A stretch of DNA of 64,000 bases, from contig NZ_FWFY01000007.1 in NCBI RefSeq assembly GCF_900172345.1, positions 62,001-126,000 of the forward strand, written 5' to 3'. Under the pieces are notes generated by a model. That model searched no databases. It saw only the letters and a list, made by a program, of their open reading frames with translations, and had not been told where the DNA came from. Positions 9,071 through 19,127 of the stretch are shown here, piece after piece. The position numbers were made by a program, and so were the translations under genes. The stretch's first letter is position 1; every line of letters begins with the position of its first letter. The DNA is from Limimaricola soesokkakensis (lineage in GTDB: Bacteria; Pseudomonadota; Alphaproteobacteria; Rhodobacterales; Rhodobacteraceae).

Positions 9071-9100
9071 TTGCAATTGCGGAGGTGTGAGGCATAGATT
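9071..9100 (+). promoter_or_regulatory. possible promoter of lacI-type regulator-malK
   Basis: TTGCAA (9071-9076) and TAGATT (9095-9100) are separated by 18 bases and resemble -35 and -10 elements. The operator at 9106-9119 would then cover the start site, which fits repression. Confidence 0.35.
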
Positions 9101-9105
9101 GCCGC

Positions 9106-9119
9106 TGCAAGCGCTTTGA
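9106..9119. promoter_or_regulatory. LacI-type operator, regulator side
   Basis: TGCAAGCGCTTTGA contains the AAGCGCTT palindrome typical of LacI/GalR operators and matches the 9029-9042 site at its CGCTTTGA half. It lies 24 bp before the regulator's ATG. Confidence 0.55.
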
Positions 9120-9142
9120 ACGGCCGGGGGAGGGGTCGCGGC

Positions 9143-10182
9143 ATGGCGACTCTCAAGGACATCTCCGCCGAACTCGGTCTCTCGGTCGCCACGGTGAGTC
9201 GGGCGCTCAACGGCTTTCCCGAGGTCGGCGCCCGGACCCGGGCGCGGGTGCAGGAGGCGGCGTCGCGGCTCGGCTACCGGCCCAACCGATCGGCGCAGCG
9301 GCTGGCCACCGGCCGCTCGGGCGTGGTCGGCATGATCGTCAAGCTGCGCGCCGACATGTCGGCCGACCAGACCTTCTTCGACGTGCTGACCACGCTGACC
9401 GCCGAACTGGCGGCGCGCGATCTCGACCTCGTGCTTTCGGTCGATCAGGGCAGCGACCCGGTCGCGCCCTACGAGCGGATGCTGGAGCGCGACCTGCTCG
9501 ACGGTTTCGTGCTGAACGCGCCGGTGCCGAGCGATCCGCGGCCGGGCTTTCTCCGCGCGCGCGGCGTGCCCTTCGTGATGCACGGCCAGGCCCATGCCGC
9601 GCCGGATTACGCCTTCTTCGGCATCGACAATCGCGCCGTCTGCGTCGACGCGGTGGGGCTGCTTGCCAGCCTTGGCCATGCCCGTATTGCGCTGATCAAC
9701 GGCGAGGCGCGCTTCGCCTTTGCCGAGGATCGCGAGCAGGGCTTTCGTGCTGCCATGGTGGCGGAGGGGCTGGCGGTGCCTGATGGTTTCGTCGCGGGCG
9801 GCGCGCCGACCGAGAGCACCGGCTACACGCAGGCGCTGGCCTGGCTGTCGGGCCGGGTCGGGCCGCGGCCCACCGCGATTCTTTGCGCCACCACCCCCGT
9901 GGCGCAGGGCGTGCTGCGCGCGGCGCGCGATCTCGGGCTTTCGGTACCGGGCGACCTCTCGGTCGTCGCGCATGACGACGCGCTGCCCGGCATCCGGCCT
10001 GCGCATTTCAACCCGGCCCTGACCGTGACCCACGCGCCGCTGCGCGACGCCTGCGCACCGCTGGCGCAGATGCTCGTCGATCATTTGAACGGCGCGCTGC
10101 CCGCGCGCCTGCAAACCGTGAACCGGGCCGGGCTGATCGTCCGGGCCTCGACCGGCCCCGTCCCGAAGGGAGAGGAAAGACC

Positions 10183-10198
<16 letters not shown>
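9143..10198 (+). CDS. LacI family transcriptional regulator of the maltose genes
   Basis: The protein has 351 residues from the ATG at 9143, which follows GGGGGAGGGG. Residues ~1-50 are the LacI helix-turn-helix (TLKDISAELGLSVATVSRALNG) with the hinge helix NRSAQRLATGRS. The rest is a periplasmic-binding-protein-like effector domain. It is divergent from malEFG and its end overlaps the malK start by 16 bp, so it very likely represses both arms and responds to an alpha-glucoside. The two dyads at 9029 and 9106 are the candidate operators. Confidence 0.88.
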
Positions 10199-11269
<1,071 letters not shown>

Positions 11270-11292
<23 letters not shown>

Positions 11293-11746
11293 TCCCGGCG
11301 CGGCGCAGGCCGAGGCCCAGCGCCTCGGCCAGATAGGCGGCCTCCGCCGCAGCCTCCGGGCGCAGGAACGCCATGGCGAGCATCATCGCCTCCTCCCCTG
11401 CGGCTTCGGAGCCATGGCCGATCAGCCGCGCGAACCAGGCCTCGTCGGCGCCGAGACAGGCGCAGTCGGCGGCGTGGCGCATCAGCGGCCGACGACCCGT
11501 CGTGGCGCAGAGCCGCGCCAGCGCGTCGAGCGCGCGCGCCGCCGCACTGGCCGGGCCGGGGTCGAGATCCGGGGCGAGCCGGGCGGCCACGGCCTCGAAG
11601 CCGGCATCGCACCACAGCCTGAGCAGCCGCACGGCGCGCGCCTCGATCGCGCCGAGATCGTCGAGACGCCCTACCGGCGCACCGCCGATGGGACTGCGGG
11701 GACGGGAATCGTCGGAAGGAAAATCCTGGGTAAAGTCGCGGGGCAT
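11270..11746 (-). CDS. hypothetical protein, end of GntR-linked operon
   Basis: This 158-residue, alanine-rich helical protein is not one I recognise by name. It has a Cys-containing stretch, RHAADCACLGADEAWFARLI (residues ~100-119), and ends in a basic RRAGISRRRLH. No signal peptide or membrane segment is evident. It is downstream of the GntR regulator on the same strand, beyond a 92-bp gap holding a strong dyad at 11809-11833. Its 3' end overlaps malK by 23 bp. Confidence 0.6.
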
Positions 11747-11808
11747 GGCGGGCCTCGATGGTCCTGAACGCGTCCGGCTTGCGACGGGTGGTCCGTCGTG
11801 GCTGATTT

Positions 11809-11833
11809 ATACCTGACTATAAATGTCGGGTAT
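11809..11833. promoter_or_regulatory. dyad, candidate GntR operator
   Basis: ATACCTGAC and GTCGGGTAT form 9-base arms (one mismatch) around TATAAAT. The site is AT-rich against a GC-rich background and lies upstream of the 11270-11746 gene, just beyond the GntR stop. Arm length and spacing suit a dimeric regulator. Confidence 0.45.
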
Positions 11834-11838
11834 GTCAA

Positions 11839-12501
11839 TCACCCCTTGAGCAGCCGTAGTCCCTGGGTGACGTCGGTTCGCACCGCCAGCCGCAGCCCCG
11901 GCTCGTCTCCAGCCCGGAGCGCCGCGAGGATCAGCTTGTGATGATAGGGCGGCTCGGTGCGCCGCAGCCGCCCGTAGAGCGCCCGCATGGTGGGGCCGAG
12001 CTGCAGCCAGACGGTTTCGGTCATGGCAAGGATCGCAGGCGACTGGGCCCGCAGGTAGAGCGTGCGATGAAATTCGAGATTCATGCGGATATAGCCGGTG
12101 GCGTCGTGCCGGGCGACCATCTGGCTGACCCCTGCATTGATCGCTTCGAGCCGGTCGATCAGCGCGAAATGCGCCCGTGGCAGCGCCCGCGACGCCAGTT
12201 CCGGCTCGAGCATGGCGCGCAGCGCCGCCAGTTCCTCGATCCGTTCGTTGGTGAGCGCCGGCGTCGCGACACGGCCCGAGGAGGAGAGCGACAGTGCGCC
12301 CTCGGCCACCAGCCGTCGCACCGCTTCGCGGGCGGGGGTCATCGACACCTCGAACAGCTTGCCGATGCCGCGCAGCGTCAACGATTCACCGGGCGCGATC
12401 TCGCCATGCATGATGCGGGTCCTGAGCGACCGGTACACCCGGTCATGCGCGGCCCCGGTGGGGTCGGGGGCGCGGGGAGTAGCGACGGCGGGCGGGATCA
12501 C
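11839..12501 (-). CDS. GntR family regulator, FadR/FCD subfamily
   Basis: The 220-residue protein has an N-terminal winged helix (residues ~18-85: VYRSLRTRIMHGEIAPGE, TPAREAVRRLVAEGAL). The all-helical FCD ligand domain carries the metal-binding pattern of the family (MNLEFHRTLY and the late YHHKLILAALRAGD). FCD regulators usually sense carboxylic acids. Its start overlaps the stop of the YgjP-like gene by 4 bp (ATGA), so the two are translated together. Confidence 0.88.
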   Translation of the reverse strand: MIPPAVATPRAPDPTGAAHDRVYRSLRTRIMHGEIAPGESLTLRGIGKLFEVSMTPAREAVRRLVAEGALSLSSSGRVATPALTNERIEELAALRAMLEPELASRALPRAHFALIDRLEAINAGVSQMVARHDATGYIRMNLEFHRTLYLRAQSPAILAMTETVWLQLGPTMRALYGRLRRTEPPYHHKLILAALRAGDEPGLRLAVRTDVTQGLRLLKG

Positions 12502-13208
12502 GTGGTGGCTCCGGCGGGGGCCGTGAAATCGATCCGCTGCAGCGCGTCACCATGCAGCCGCAGCCAGTCGCGCGCGGCGCGGTGCTGCGGGAACAGTTGC
12601 TCGCACACCGCCCAGAAGGCGGGCGAATGGTTCATCTCGGCCAGATGCGCGACCTCGTGGGCGGCGACGTAATCGCCGATCTCGGGCGGCGCCATGACCA
12701 GCCGCCAGGACAGCATGATGTCGCCCTTCGAACTGCACGATCCCCAGCGCGAGCGGGTGTCGCGAAAGCTCAGCCGCCCGGTGCGGCGGCCCAGCGCGGC
12801 GGCGTGGCGGTCCACGGCAGCCGAGAGGCGATCGCGGGCGCGGGCCTTGAGGAAGGCCATCGCGCGCGCCGGCGCGCGCGCTGCGTCATCGGGCAGGAGC
12901 AGCACCCGGCCCTCGAGCCGCGGGCTGTGCAGGGCGGCGGGACGCAGCGCGATTTCCTCGCCCAGATAGGGCAGCGAGCCGCCCAGCCGCACCGCGCGCG
13001 GCGGCGCCACCCGTTCGAGGTGACCGCGCACCCAGGCCTCGCGTTCGCGCAGGAAGGCCAGCGCTTCACGCTCGGGCGTGCGGCGCGGCAGGGTCAGCGT
13101 CACCCGCCCGTCGCGATGCGAGACCCGCAGCGTGATTCGCCCCGCCCGATCGGAGCGGCGCAGCGCCACCGTCAGGGGCGGGTTGCCTGGCAGCACGTGT
13201 TCACCCAT
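12498..13208 (-). CDS. YgjP/SprT-like zinc metallopeptidase domain protein (DUF45)
   Basis: The 236-residue protein has the DUF45 layout. A beta-rich N-terminal region with VTLTLPRRTPEREALAFL is followed by the strictly conserved RDTRSRWGSCSSKG block and an HEVAHLAEMNHSPAFW zinc motif (HExxH plus downstream His). The family is assumed to be a metal-dependent hydrolase; its physiological substrate is not established. It is first in an operon with the GntR regulator. Confidence 0.85.
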   Translation of the reverse strand: MGEHVLPGNPPLTVALRRSDRAGRITLRVSHRDGRVTLTLPRRTPEREALAFLREREAWVRGHLERVAPPRAVRLGGSLPYLGEEIALRPAALHSPRLEGRVLLLPDDAARAPARAMAFLKARARDRLSAAVDRHAAALGRRTGRLSFRDTRSRWGSCSSKGDIMLSWRLVMAPPEIGDYVAAHEVAHLAEMNHSPAFWAVCEQLFPQHRAARDWLRLHGDALQRIDFTAPAGATT

Positions 13209-13356
13209 ATCCCGCTTGCCTCCCTCCGCCCAAAGGCTTTGACAGCCTGCCGCGCTTATGGCAGGGGAGCGCGATCCGCCGCAAGGCCGAGGCGCGTTTC
13301 GCGCCCGGGCCGGCGCGCCCGCCGATCATCGTCGCACGGAACTGGAAGGACAGCCC

Positions 13357-13689
13357 ATGCCGAAGGAAGAATGGGGAACCAAGCGCATCTGCCCGACCAC
13401 GGGCAAGCGCTTCTATGACCTGAACGCTAACCCGATCATCAGCCCCTATACCGGGCAGGTGGTCACGCTCGACACCGGCAAGCACCGCACCATGGTGGCG
13501 GATGCCGAGGACGCGCAGACCAAGAAGATGAAGAAATCCTCGGAGGATGACGAGGAGCTGCTGCTCGACGACGACGACAGCGACGATGACGACGTCGATC
13601 TGGGCGATGACGTGCTCGACGATGACGACGACAGCGACGACGTGTCGCTCGACGAGCTGGCCGATGTTCCGGCCGAGGACGACGAGTAA
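13357..13689 (+). CDS. TIGR02300 / FYDLN-acid domain protein
   Basis: This 110-residue protein has a compact N-terminus with CPTTGKRFYDLN and NPIISPYTG. A C-terminal tail from about residue 50 is almost entirely Asp, Glu and Ser. That is the hallmark of the alphaproteobacterial FYDLN-acid family, whose function is unknown. The ATG at 13357 is preceded by GGAAGGA. The tail may bind basic partners or cations, but this is speculation. Confidence 0.88.
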   Translation: MPKEEWGTKRICPTTGKRFYDLNANPIISPYTGQVVTLDTGKHRTMVADAEDAQTKKMKKSSEDDEELLLDDDDSDDDDVDLGDDVLDDDDDSDDVSLDELADVPAEDDE

Positions 13690-13719
13690 GATTTTTCGGC
13701 CCGGGCGCGTGTTTTCCGC

Positions 13720-13748
13720 TTGCACCCGCCCGGCCCCACCCTTAGAGA
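13720..13748 (+). promoter_or_regulatory. possible tRNA-Ala promoter
   Basis: TTGCAC (13720-13725) and TAGAGA (13743-13748) are separated by 17 bases and lie about 50 bp upstream of the tRNA. They fit a housekeeping-sigma promoter, but the -10 match is modest. Confidence 0.35.
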
Positions 13749-13800
13749 GCGGCACACGGGCAGCGACGCTGACCGACACGGCGGAAACGCCGGACATGAT

Positions 13801-13876
<76 letters not shown>

Positions 13877-14324
13877 TCATCCTCCAGATGCATTTTGTAT
13901 TGGCCATGTGGATCGGTCGTGGTCCGAACATGCCTCATTTGTCCTGAGCGGTCCTGACGGGCCCCTTGGATGTGCGAATGGCCACTCTTCGCTTCTTAGT
14001 GGCGGCTTCGGCAGGATATTCACACGTTCCGTGCCGCGTTCGTCTGCCCCGGTCTGCAGCAAGCCTGTTGCCGCGTGGTCAGGATCTGCCACCCCATGCG
14101 CAGGTCGTCCCGTTGCGCTTTTACAACCATCAGGCATGTTTTCGCAGCCGGAGGGCATGGCTGCTAAGTGGTACTTGTTCGGCAAAGTTCGGCTAGGTCG
14201 AACATCGTTTCGCGGCGCGAAACCGCCTTTTCTCCCTGGTACCGCCCCACCGGCTTCGCAATTCGAATGATCCTGCATAGGGCAACCGGCGCAAACCGGT
14301 ACCGATCAAGGATCACCACTACAC
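13877..14324. other. gene-poor stretch after tRNA-Ala
   Basis: These 448 bases look lower in G+C than the surroundings and contain short open frames on both strands, none with family features or a convincing ribosome site. The only structure I see near the end is a CCGGCGCAAACCGG inverted repeat (14288-14301) shortly before the CAP-domain gene. It may be the remnant of an insertion beside the tRNA, or simply the CAP gene's upstream region. Confidence 0.4.
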
Positions 14325-15194
14325 ATGTCTATCGCGAACGACCTCGAACGGCAGATGCTGTCGCTGATCAACGAAGAGCGGACTACGCTCGGTCTCAGCC
14401 CCCTCAAGCTCGAACTCAATCTGAACGACTCGAGCGAGGACCACAGCAATTGGATGCTGCAGAGCGATACCTTCTCCCATACCGGCCAAGGCGGCTCGAA
14501 CGCGACCGACCGCATGCGCGCCGCCGATTTCGATTTCTCCGGAAGCTGGGCCTCGGGCGAGAATCTCGCCTGGCAGTCCGAGCGCGGCGCCTCCGGGCTC
14601 TCCGATGACGTCGTCGATCTGCACGAATCGTTGATGAACAGCCCGGGCCACCGCGCCAACATCCTGAACCCCAACTTCGAATATGTCGGCATCGGGATCG
14701 AGCGCGGCGATTTCAAGGGTTGGGATGGTGTCATGGTCACCCAGAACTTTGCCCGCACCGGCGGACAGGTTGATCTGGATAAGGGCACTTCGGCGACCCC
14801 GTCGGAAACCTCGGTGTCCCAGAACACGCCGGTCGCGCAGGACACCGCACCGGTCGTTACCGTGGACGATGTGACGCTCGCCAAGGCGAAGGGCGGCTAT
14901 CGGACCCGTCTCGACAAGCATCTCGAGGTCGCCGACTCCGATGGCGACGCGATCAAGTGGTTCGAACTGCGCGACACCGCGGGGCGCGACAACTTCATCT
15001 TCAAGGGCCAGGGCCGGATCGATGCCGATGACGGGGTTCGGATCGCCGCCGATGATCTCGACATGATCCGACTCCGGGTCAATCGCCGTCTCGGCGAGAC
15101 AGAACTCGAGGTGCGGGCCTCCGACGGGCAGGACACTGGCGATTGGGAGGTTTTCACCCTCACCACGCTGAGCGCCGAGGACTGGCTCGCCTGA
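14325..15194 (+). CDS. CAP-domain (SCP/PR-1) protein, probably exported without a Sec signal
   Basis: Residues ~5-145 of this 289-residue protein match the bacterial CAP domain: ERQMLSLINEERTTLGL, ...DHSNWM..., FSHTG, SGENLAW and SPGHRANILNPNFEYVGIG. A Thr/Ser/Pro linker (residues ~150-185) leads to a ~100-residue C-terminal domain rich in Asp and Gly that ends DGQDTGDWEVFTLTTLSAEDWLA. There is no N-terminal signal peptide. Many rhodobacterial CAP proteins leave by type I secretion using C-terminal signals, so that route is an inference. No transporter is adjacent. Confidence 0.82.
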   Translation: MSIANDLERQMLSLINEERTTLGLSPLKLELNLNDSSEDHSNWMLQSDTFSHTGQGGSNATDRMRAADFDFSGSWASGENLAWQSERGASGLSDDVVDLHESLMNSPGHRANILNPNFEYVGIGIERGDFKGWDGVMVTQNFARTGGQVDLDKGTSATPSETSVSQNTPVAQDTAPVVTVDDVTLAKAKGGYRTRLDKHLEVADSDGDAIKWFELRDTAGRDNFIFKGQGRIDADDGVRIAADDLDMIRLRVNRRLGETELEVRASDGQDTGDWEVFTLTTLSAEDWLA

Positions 15195-15223
15195 CCGAGG
15201 CTGCGCTCAGATCGGAGAGCTTC

Positions 15224-15252
15224 GACGGCCGCCTTCGGGCGGCCGTCTCTTG
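15224..15252 (+). terminator. intrinsic terminator after CAP-domain gene
   Basis: GACGGCCGCC and GGCGGCCGTC form a perfect 10-bp stem with a TTCG tetraloop, followed by the T-rich TCTTGTCTTGT. It lies 30 bp after the CAP gene stop and before the convergent lpdA end. Confidence 0.8.
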
Positions 15253-15272
15253 TCTTGTGGCAGCCGAGGCGA

Positions 15273-16661
15273 TCAGGCGTGGATCGCGCCGTCGCCCAGT
15301 GCCAGGGCCGCCTCGCGCACACCCTCGCTATAGGTGGGGTGGGCGTGGCAGGTGCGGGCCAGGTCCTCGGCCGCTGCTCCGAACTCCATCGCCACGCAGA
15401 CCTCGTGGATCAGGTCGCCGGCCATCGGGCCGATGATATGTGCGCCGAGGATCCGGTCGGTCTCCTTGTCGGCGAGGATCTTCACGAAACCCTCGGCCGA
15501 GAAGTTGGCCTTGGCCCGCGCGTTGCCCATGAACGGGAACTTGCCGACCTTGTAGGCGCGGCCCTCCTCCTTGAGCTGCTCCTCGGTCTTGCCGACGGTC
15601 GCTACCTCGGGGTGGGTGTAGACGACGCCGGGGATCACCTCGTAATTCACGTGGCCCTTCTGGCCGGCGAGGATCTCGGCGATCGCCACGCCCTCGTCCT
15701 CGGCCTTGTGCGCGAGCATCAGGCCCGGCACCGCGTCGCCGATGGCATAGACGCCGTCGACGCTGGTCTTGAAATGATCGTCGATCTTGATCTGGCCGCG
15801 ATCGGTCATCTCGACGCCCAGCTCTTCGAGACCCAGCCCTTCGACATAGGGCTTGCGACCGGTCGCCACGAGCACGCAATCGGCAGTCAGGCTTTCCTCG
15901 CTGTCGTCCTTGCGGCTCTTCCAGGTCACGGTGGCCTGATCGCCTTCGACCGTCACGCCCTGCACCGCCGAGCCCAGCACGAATTTCAGGCCCTGCTTGG
16001 TCAGGATCTTCTGGAAGTTGCGGGCGATCTCGGCATCCATGCCCGGCGTGATCGCGTCGAGATACTCGACCACGGTGACCTCGGTGCCGAGACGGCGATA
16101 GACCGAGCCCAGCTCGAGCCCGATCACGCCGGCGCCGATCACCACCATCTTCTCGGGGATGCGGCCCAGCTCCAGCGCGCCGGTCGAGGTCACGACGATC
16201 TTCTCGTCGATCTCGACATTGGGGATCGAGGAGGGGACGGAGCCGGAGGCGATGACGATGTGCTTGGCCTCGTGGGTCTCGTCGCCGACCTTGACCTTGC
16301 CCGCCTCGGGGATCGAGCCCCAGCCCTTGAGCCAGTCGATCTTGTTCTTCTTGAACAGGAACTCGATGCCGCCGGTGTTCTGACCGATGCTGTCGTTCTT
16401 GTAGGAGAGCATCTGCTCCCAATCGACCGTCGGCGTCTCGGCCTTCAGACCCATCTTGGCGAAGTTGTGCTCGGCCTCGTGCAGCGCGTGGGTGGCGTGC
16501 AGCAGTGCCTTGGAAGGGATGCAGCCCACGTTGAGGCAGGTGCCGCCCAGCGTCTCGCGCCCTTCGACCACCGCGGTCTTGAGGCCGAGCTGGGCCGCCT
16601 TGATGGCGCAGACATAGCCGCCGGGGCCGGCGCCGATGACGATGAGATCGTAGGATGCCAT
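15273..16661 (-). CDS. lpdA: dihydrolipoyl dehydrogenase (E3)
   Basis: This is the FAD flavoenzyme that reoxidises lipoyl groups of 2-oxoacid dehydrogenase complexes using NAD+. The 462-residue protein has [17 protein letters not shown] (FAD), the redox disulfide [13 protein letters not shown], a second nucleotide motif [28 protein letters not shown] and the C-terminal HAHPTYSE catalytic His-Glu pair. It is at the distal end of the sucB/sucA cluster, so it probably serves 2-oxoglutarate dehydrogenase. Confidence 0.97.
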   Translation of the reverse strand: MASYDLIVIGAGPGGYVCAIKAAQLGLKTAVVEGRETLGGTCLNVGCIPSKALLHATHALHEAEHNFAKMGLKAETPTVDWEQMLSYKNDSIGQNTGGIEFLFKKNKIDWLKGWGSIPEAGKVKVGDETHEAKHIVIASGSVPSSIPNVEIDEKIVVTSTGALELGRIPEKMVVIGAGVIGLELGSVYRRLGTEVTVVEYLDAITPGMDAEIARNFQKILTKQGLKFVLGSAVQGVTVEGDQATVTWKSRKDDSEESLTADCVLVATGRKPYVEGLGLEELGVEMTDRGQIKIDDHFKTSVDGVYAIGDAVPGLMLAHKAEDEGVAIAEILAGQKGHVNYEVIPGVVYTHPEVATVGKTEEQLKEEGRAYKVGKFPFMGNARAKANFSAEGFVKILADKETDRILGAHIIGPMAGDLIHEVCVAMEFGAAAEDLARTCHAHPTYSEGVREAALALGDGAIHA

Positions 16662-16680
16662 GGAAAACTCCTGTGGGGTG

Positions 16681-17094
16681 TCAGACGAGGGCGAGGCCGA
16701 TCATCGCGATGGTGGCGCAGAACCCCACCAGCCAGATCAGCGACCGCCAGGGCCGGAGCCCGAAATAATAGGCGGGGACGTAGAGCACCCGCGCCGCGAG
16801 ATAGGTCCAGGCCAGCAGGCCCGAAAGACCGGTGGTCTTGTCGCCAAGGATCAGCACGACGACGGCGAGGGTGAACAGGATCAACCCCTCGAAATGGTTG
16901 TTCAGCGCCCGGTAGAGCCGCCCGGTGCGCGGGCTGGCCAGCGCCTCTAGCGGTGCGCCGAGCCGCTGCGGATCGCGCGGCCCGAGCGTGCGGCCGAAGC
17001 CCAGCTCGCGGTTGGCGCGCACTGACAGCCAGACATATTGCCCGGCCTGCAGCAGCCCGGCCAAGGCCAGAACCTGGAGCTCGGGGGCCGTCAT
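16681..17094 (-). CDS. MAPEG family membrane protein (second copy)
   Basis: The 137-residue protein has four membrane segments and the MAPEG-family pattern: an Arg-rich N-terminal loop ([13 protein letters not shown]), then [16 protein letters not shown], where the NxxE-type motif interacts with glutathione or lipid in eukaryotic relatives, and [13 protein letters not shown] placed the start at 17094, since earlier in-frame codons overlap the preceding gene. It follows another MAPEG gene by 16 bp, suggesting a tandem duplication between the lpdA and sucB genes. Confidence 0.8.
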   Translation of the reverse strand: MTAPELQVLALAGLLQAGQYVWLSVRANRELGFGRTLGPRDPQRLGAPLEALASPRTGRLYRALNNHFEGLILFTLAVVVLILGDKTTGLSGLLAWTYLAARVLYVPAYYFGLRPWRSLIWLVGFCATIAMIGLALV

Positions 17095-17110
17095 CGCGGC
17101 CCCGGCGACG

Positions 17111-17497
17111 CTAGAGGGCGGCGGCGTAGAGATAGAGCGTCGCGAAGAAGCCCAGACCCCAGACGGCGGTGCGGGCCCAGGGAATGCCGGCCGGGTAGAG
17201 CAGCGCATAGGCCAGCCGCGCGATCAGGAAGACCTGCGCCGCCAGCAGCGTGCCGCCGCCGAAGCCCTCGCGCACGGCCAAGATTAGCACGGCGGGCGCG
17301 AAGAGCGCCATGGCGGTAACCGAGTTGGCAACGCAGCGCTCCATCCGCCCCGCCACGCCAGTCAGCCGGGGCATGTCGTCGCGCGGCCGCGCCAGCATCG
17401 GCAGGCCGACCTGCGATATGGCGTAGATAACCTGCACCAAGATCAGCACGAGCACCAGCAGCCCGTAGATCGCCAAGATATTGAGTTCGCTGGACAT
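17111..17497 (-). CDS. MAPEG family membrane protein (first copy)
   Basis: The 128-residue, four-helix membrane protein carries the MAPEG core GRMERCVANSVTAMALFAPAVL and ARLAYALLYPAGIPWARTAVWG. The start at 17497 has GGGAGGGG upstream. Bacterial MAPEG proteins are poorly characterised; relatives act on glutathione conjugates and eicosanoids. Placement inside a TCA-cycle cluster is typical neighbourhood for this lineage but gives no functional clue. Confidence 0.8.
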   Translation of the reverse strand: MSSELNILAIYGLLVLVLILVQVIYAISQVGLPMLARPRDDMPRLTGVAGRMERCVANSVTAMALFAPAVLILAVREGFGGGTLLAAQVFLIARLAYALLYPAGIPWARTAVWGLGFFATLYLYAAAL

Positions 17498-17580
17498 GAA
17501 ACCCCTCCCACAACCGATCTGCACGCGGTGAGTGTAGCACGATCACGCGCAGCAAGTGTTTGGAAGGGGCAGGGGCCATG

Positions 17581-17823
17581 TCAGGCGGTCTCGAGAAAGG
17601 TGCAGGTCATCGCGCCGCCAAAGCCCTGCTCCTTGGCGATCCAGGCCTCGGCGCGCTTGCGGTCATTGACCTTGAACAGCACCAGCACGGTGGAGCCGTG
17701 ATCGGCGTCGCGCCAGATCTGCAGCTGGCTCAGGCCGGCTTGCATCCGCTCTTCGTAATCATCGTCGAAGGCGGCCTTCCAAGAGGCGAAATCGGGGGTG
17801 TCGATCTGACAGAGCATCTGCAT
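17581..17823 (-). CDS. small hypothetical protein, possible dimeric alpha-beta barrel
   Basis: This 80-residue soluble protein starts MQMLCQIDTPDFASWKAAFD, continues through VLVLFKVNDRKRAEAWI and ends TCTFLETA. The alternation of strand and helix resembles small ferredoxin-like stress or monooxygenase-type domains, but I see no diagnostic residues. It lies between sucB and the MAPEG pair on the same strand and is probably part of the operon. Confidence 0.6.
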   Translation of the reverse strand: MQMLCQIDTPDFASWKAAFDDDYEERMQAGLSQLQIWRDADHGSTVLVLFKVNDRKRAEAWIAKEQGFGGAMTCTFLETA

Positions 17824-17880
17824 GGCACGGGCCTTCGTTGTGGAATGGGGCCGGGCTCAACGCCCGGCCCCCTCACATGT

Positions 17881-19125
17881 TCACAGATCCATCAGCAGCC
17901 GGCGCGGATCCTCGAGCGCTTCCTTGACGCGCACGAGGAAGGTCACCGCGCCCTTGCCGTCGACGATGCGGTGATCGTAGCTCAGCGCCAGATACATCAT
18001 CGGCCGGATCTCGACCTTGCCGTTGATCGCCATCGGACGGTCCTGGATCTTGTGCATGCCGAGGATGCCCGACTGCGGCGGGTTCAGGATCGGCGAGGAC
18101 ATCAGCGAGCCGTAGACGCCGCCGTTGGAGATGGTGAAGGAGCCGCCCTGCATGTCGGCCATGCTGAGCTTGCCGTCGCGCGCCTTCACGCCCATCTCGG
18201 CGATCGACTTCTCGATTTCGGCAAAGCCCATGCTGTCGGCGTTGCGGATCACCGGCACCACGAGGCCGGTGGGGGTGCCCACCGCGATGCCCATGTGGAC
18301 GTAGTTCTTGTAGACCACGTGATCGCCGTCGATCTCGGCGTTGACGTCCGGGACCTCCTTGAGCGCGTGCACGCAGGCCTTGGTGAAGAAGGACATGAAG
18401 CCGAGCTTCACGCCGTGCTTCTTCTCGAACAGCGCCTTGTACTCGTTGCGCAGCTCCATCACCGCGGTCATGTCCACCTCGTTATAGGTGGTCAGCATCG
18501 CGGCGGTGTTCTGCGCCTCCTTGAGGCGGCGGGCGATGGTCTGGCGCAGACGGGTCATCTTGACCCGCTCCTCGCGGTCGGCGTCGTCCGACGACACCGG
18601 GCCGCGCGCGGCGGGCTTGGAGGTTTCGGCGGCCTTGGGCGCGTTGAGCGCCTTCAGCACGTCTTCCTTCATCACCCGGCCATCCTTGCCGGTGCCCTTG
18701 ACATCGCCTTCCTTGAGGTTGTTCTCGGCCATCAGCTTCTTGGCCGAGGGCGCATCCTCGGTGTCGCCCTTGGCTTCGCCCTTTTCGGCGGGTTCGCCCT
18801 TGGGATCGCCCGAGACGTTGGTCGCCGCCTGCTGCTCCTTGGGGCCGTCCTCGGCCGGCGCCTCGGGCTCGGACTTGGCGGGCGCGTCGCCCTCGCTCAC
18901 CTGGGCGAGCAGCGCGTCGACACCGACGGTGTCGCCTTCGGCTGCGACGATCTCCGACAGCGTGCCGGCGACGGGCGAGGGCACCTCGACCGTGACCTTG
19001 TCGGTTTCCAGCTCGCACAGCATCTCGTCCACCGCGACGGCGTCGCCCGGCTTCTTGAACCAGGTGGCGACGGTCGCCTCGGTGACGCTTTCGCCCAGGG
19101 TGGGGACGCGGACTTCGGTGCTCAT
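17881..19125 (-). CDS. sucB: 2-oxoglutarate dehydrogenase E2 (dihydrolipoyl succinyltransferase)
   Basis: The 414-residue protein has one lipoyl domain with the lipoylated Lys in [11 protein letters not shown]. An acidic Ala/Glu/Pro linker (residues ~80-130) leads to the peripheral-subunit-binding domain ([11 protein letters not shown]). The catalytic domain ends with the active-site block [15 protein letters not shown]. It transfers succinyl groups to CoA. It sits 2 bp downstream of sucA and co-transcription is near certain. Confidence 0.96.
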   Translation of the reverse strand: MSTEVRVPTLGESVTEATVATWFKKPGDAVAVDEMLCELETDKVTVEVPSPVAGTLSEIVAAEGDTVGVDALLAQVSEGDAPAKSEPEAPAEDGPKEQQAATNVSGDPKGEPAEKGEAKGDTEDAPSAKKLMAENNLKEGDVKGTGKDGRVMKEDVLKALNAPKAAETSKPAARGPVSSDDADREERVKMTRLRQTIARRLKEAQNTAAMLTTYNEVDMTAVMELRNEYKALFEKKHGVKLGFMSFFTKACVHALKEVPDVNAEIDGDHVVYKNYVHMGIAVGTPTGLVVPVIRNADSMGFAEIEKSIAEMGVKARDGKLSMADMQGGSFTISNGGVYGSLMSSPILNPPQSGILGMHKIQDRPMAINGKVEIRPMMYLALSYDHRIVDGKGAVTFLVRVKEALEDPRRLLMDL

Positions 19126-19127
19126 TC

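Noticed and set aside
13908-14270. Small genes on either strand after tRNA-Ala
   Set aside because: Both strands are open over similar lengths, without ribosome sites, known domains or coding bias.
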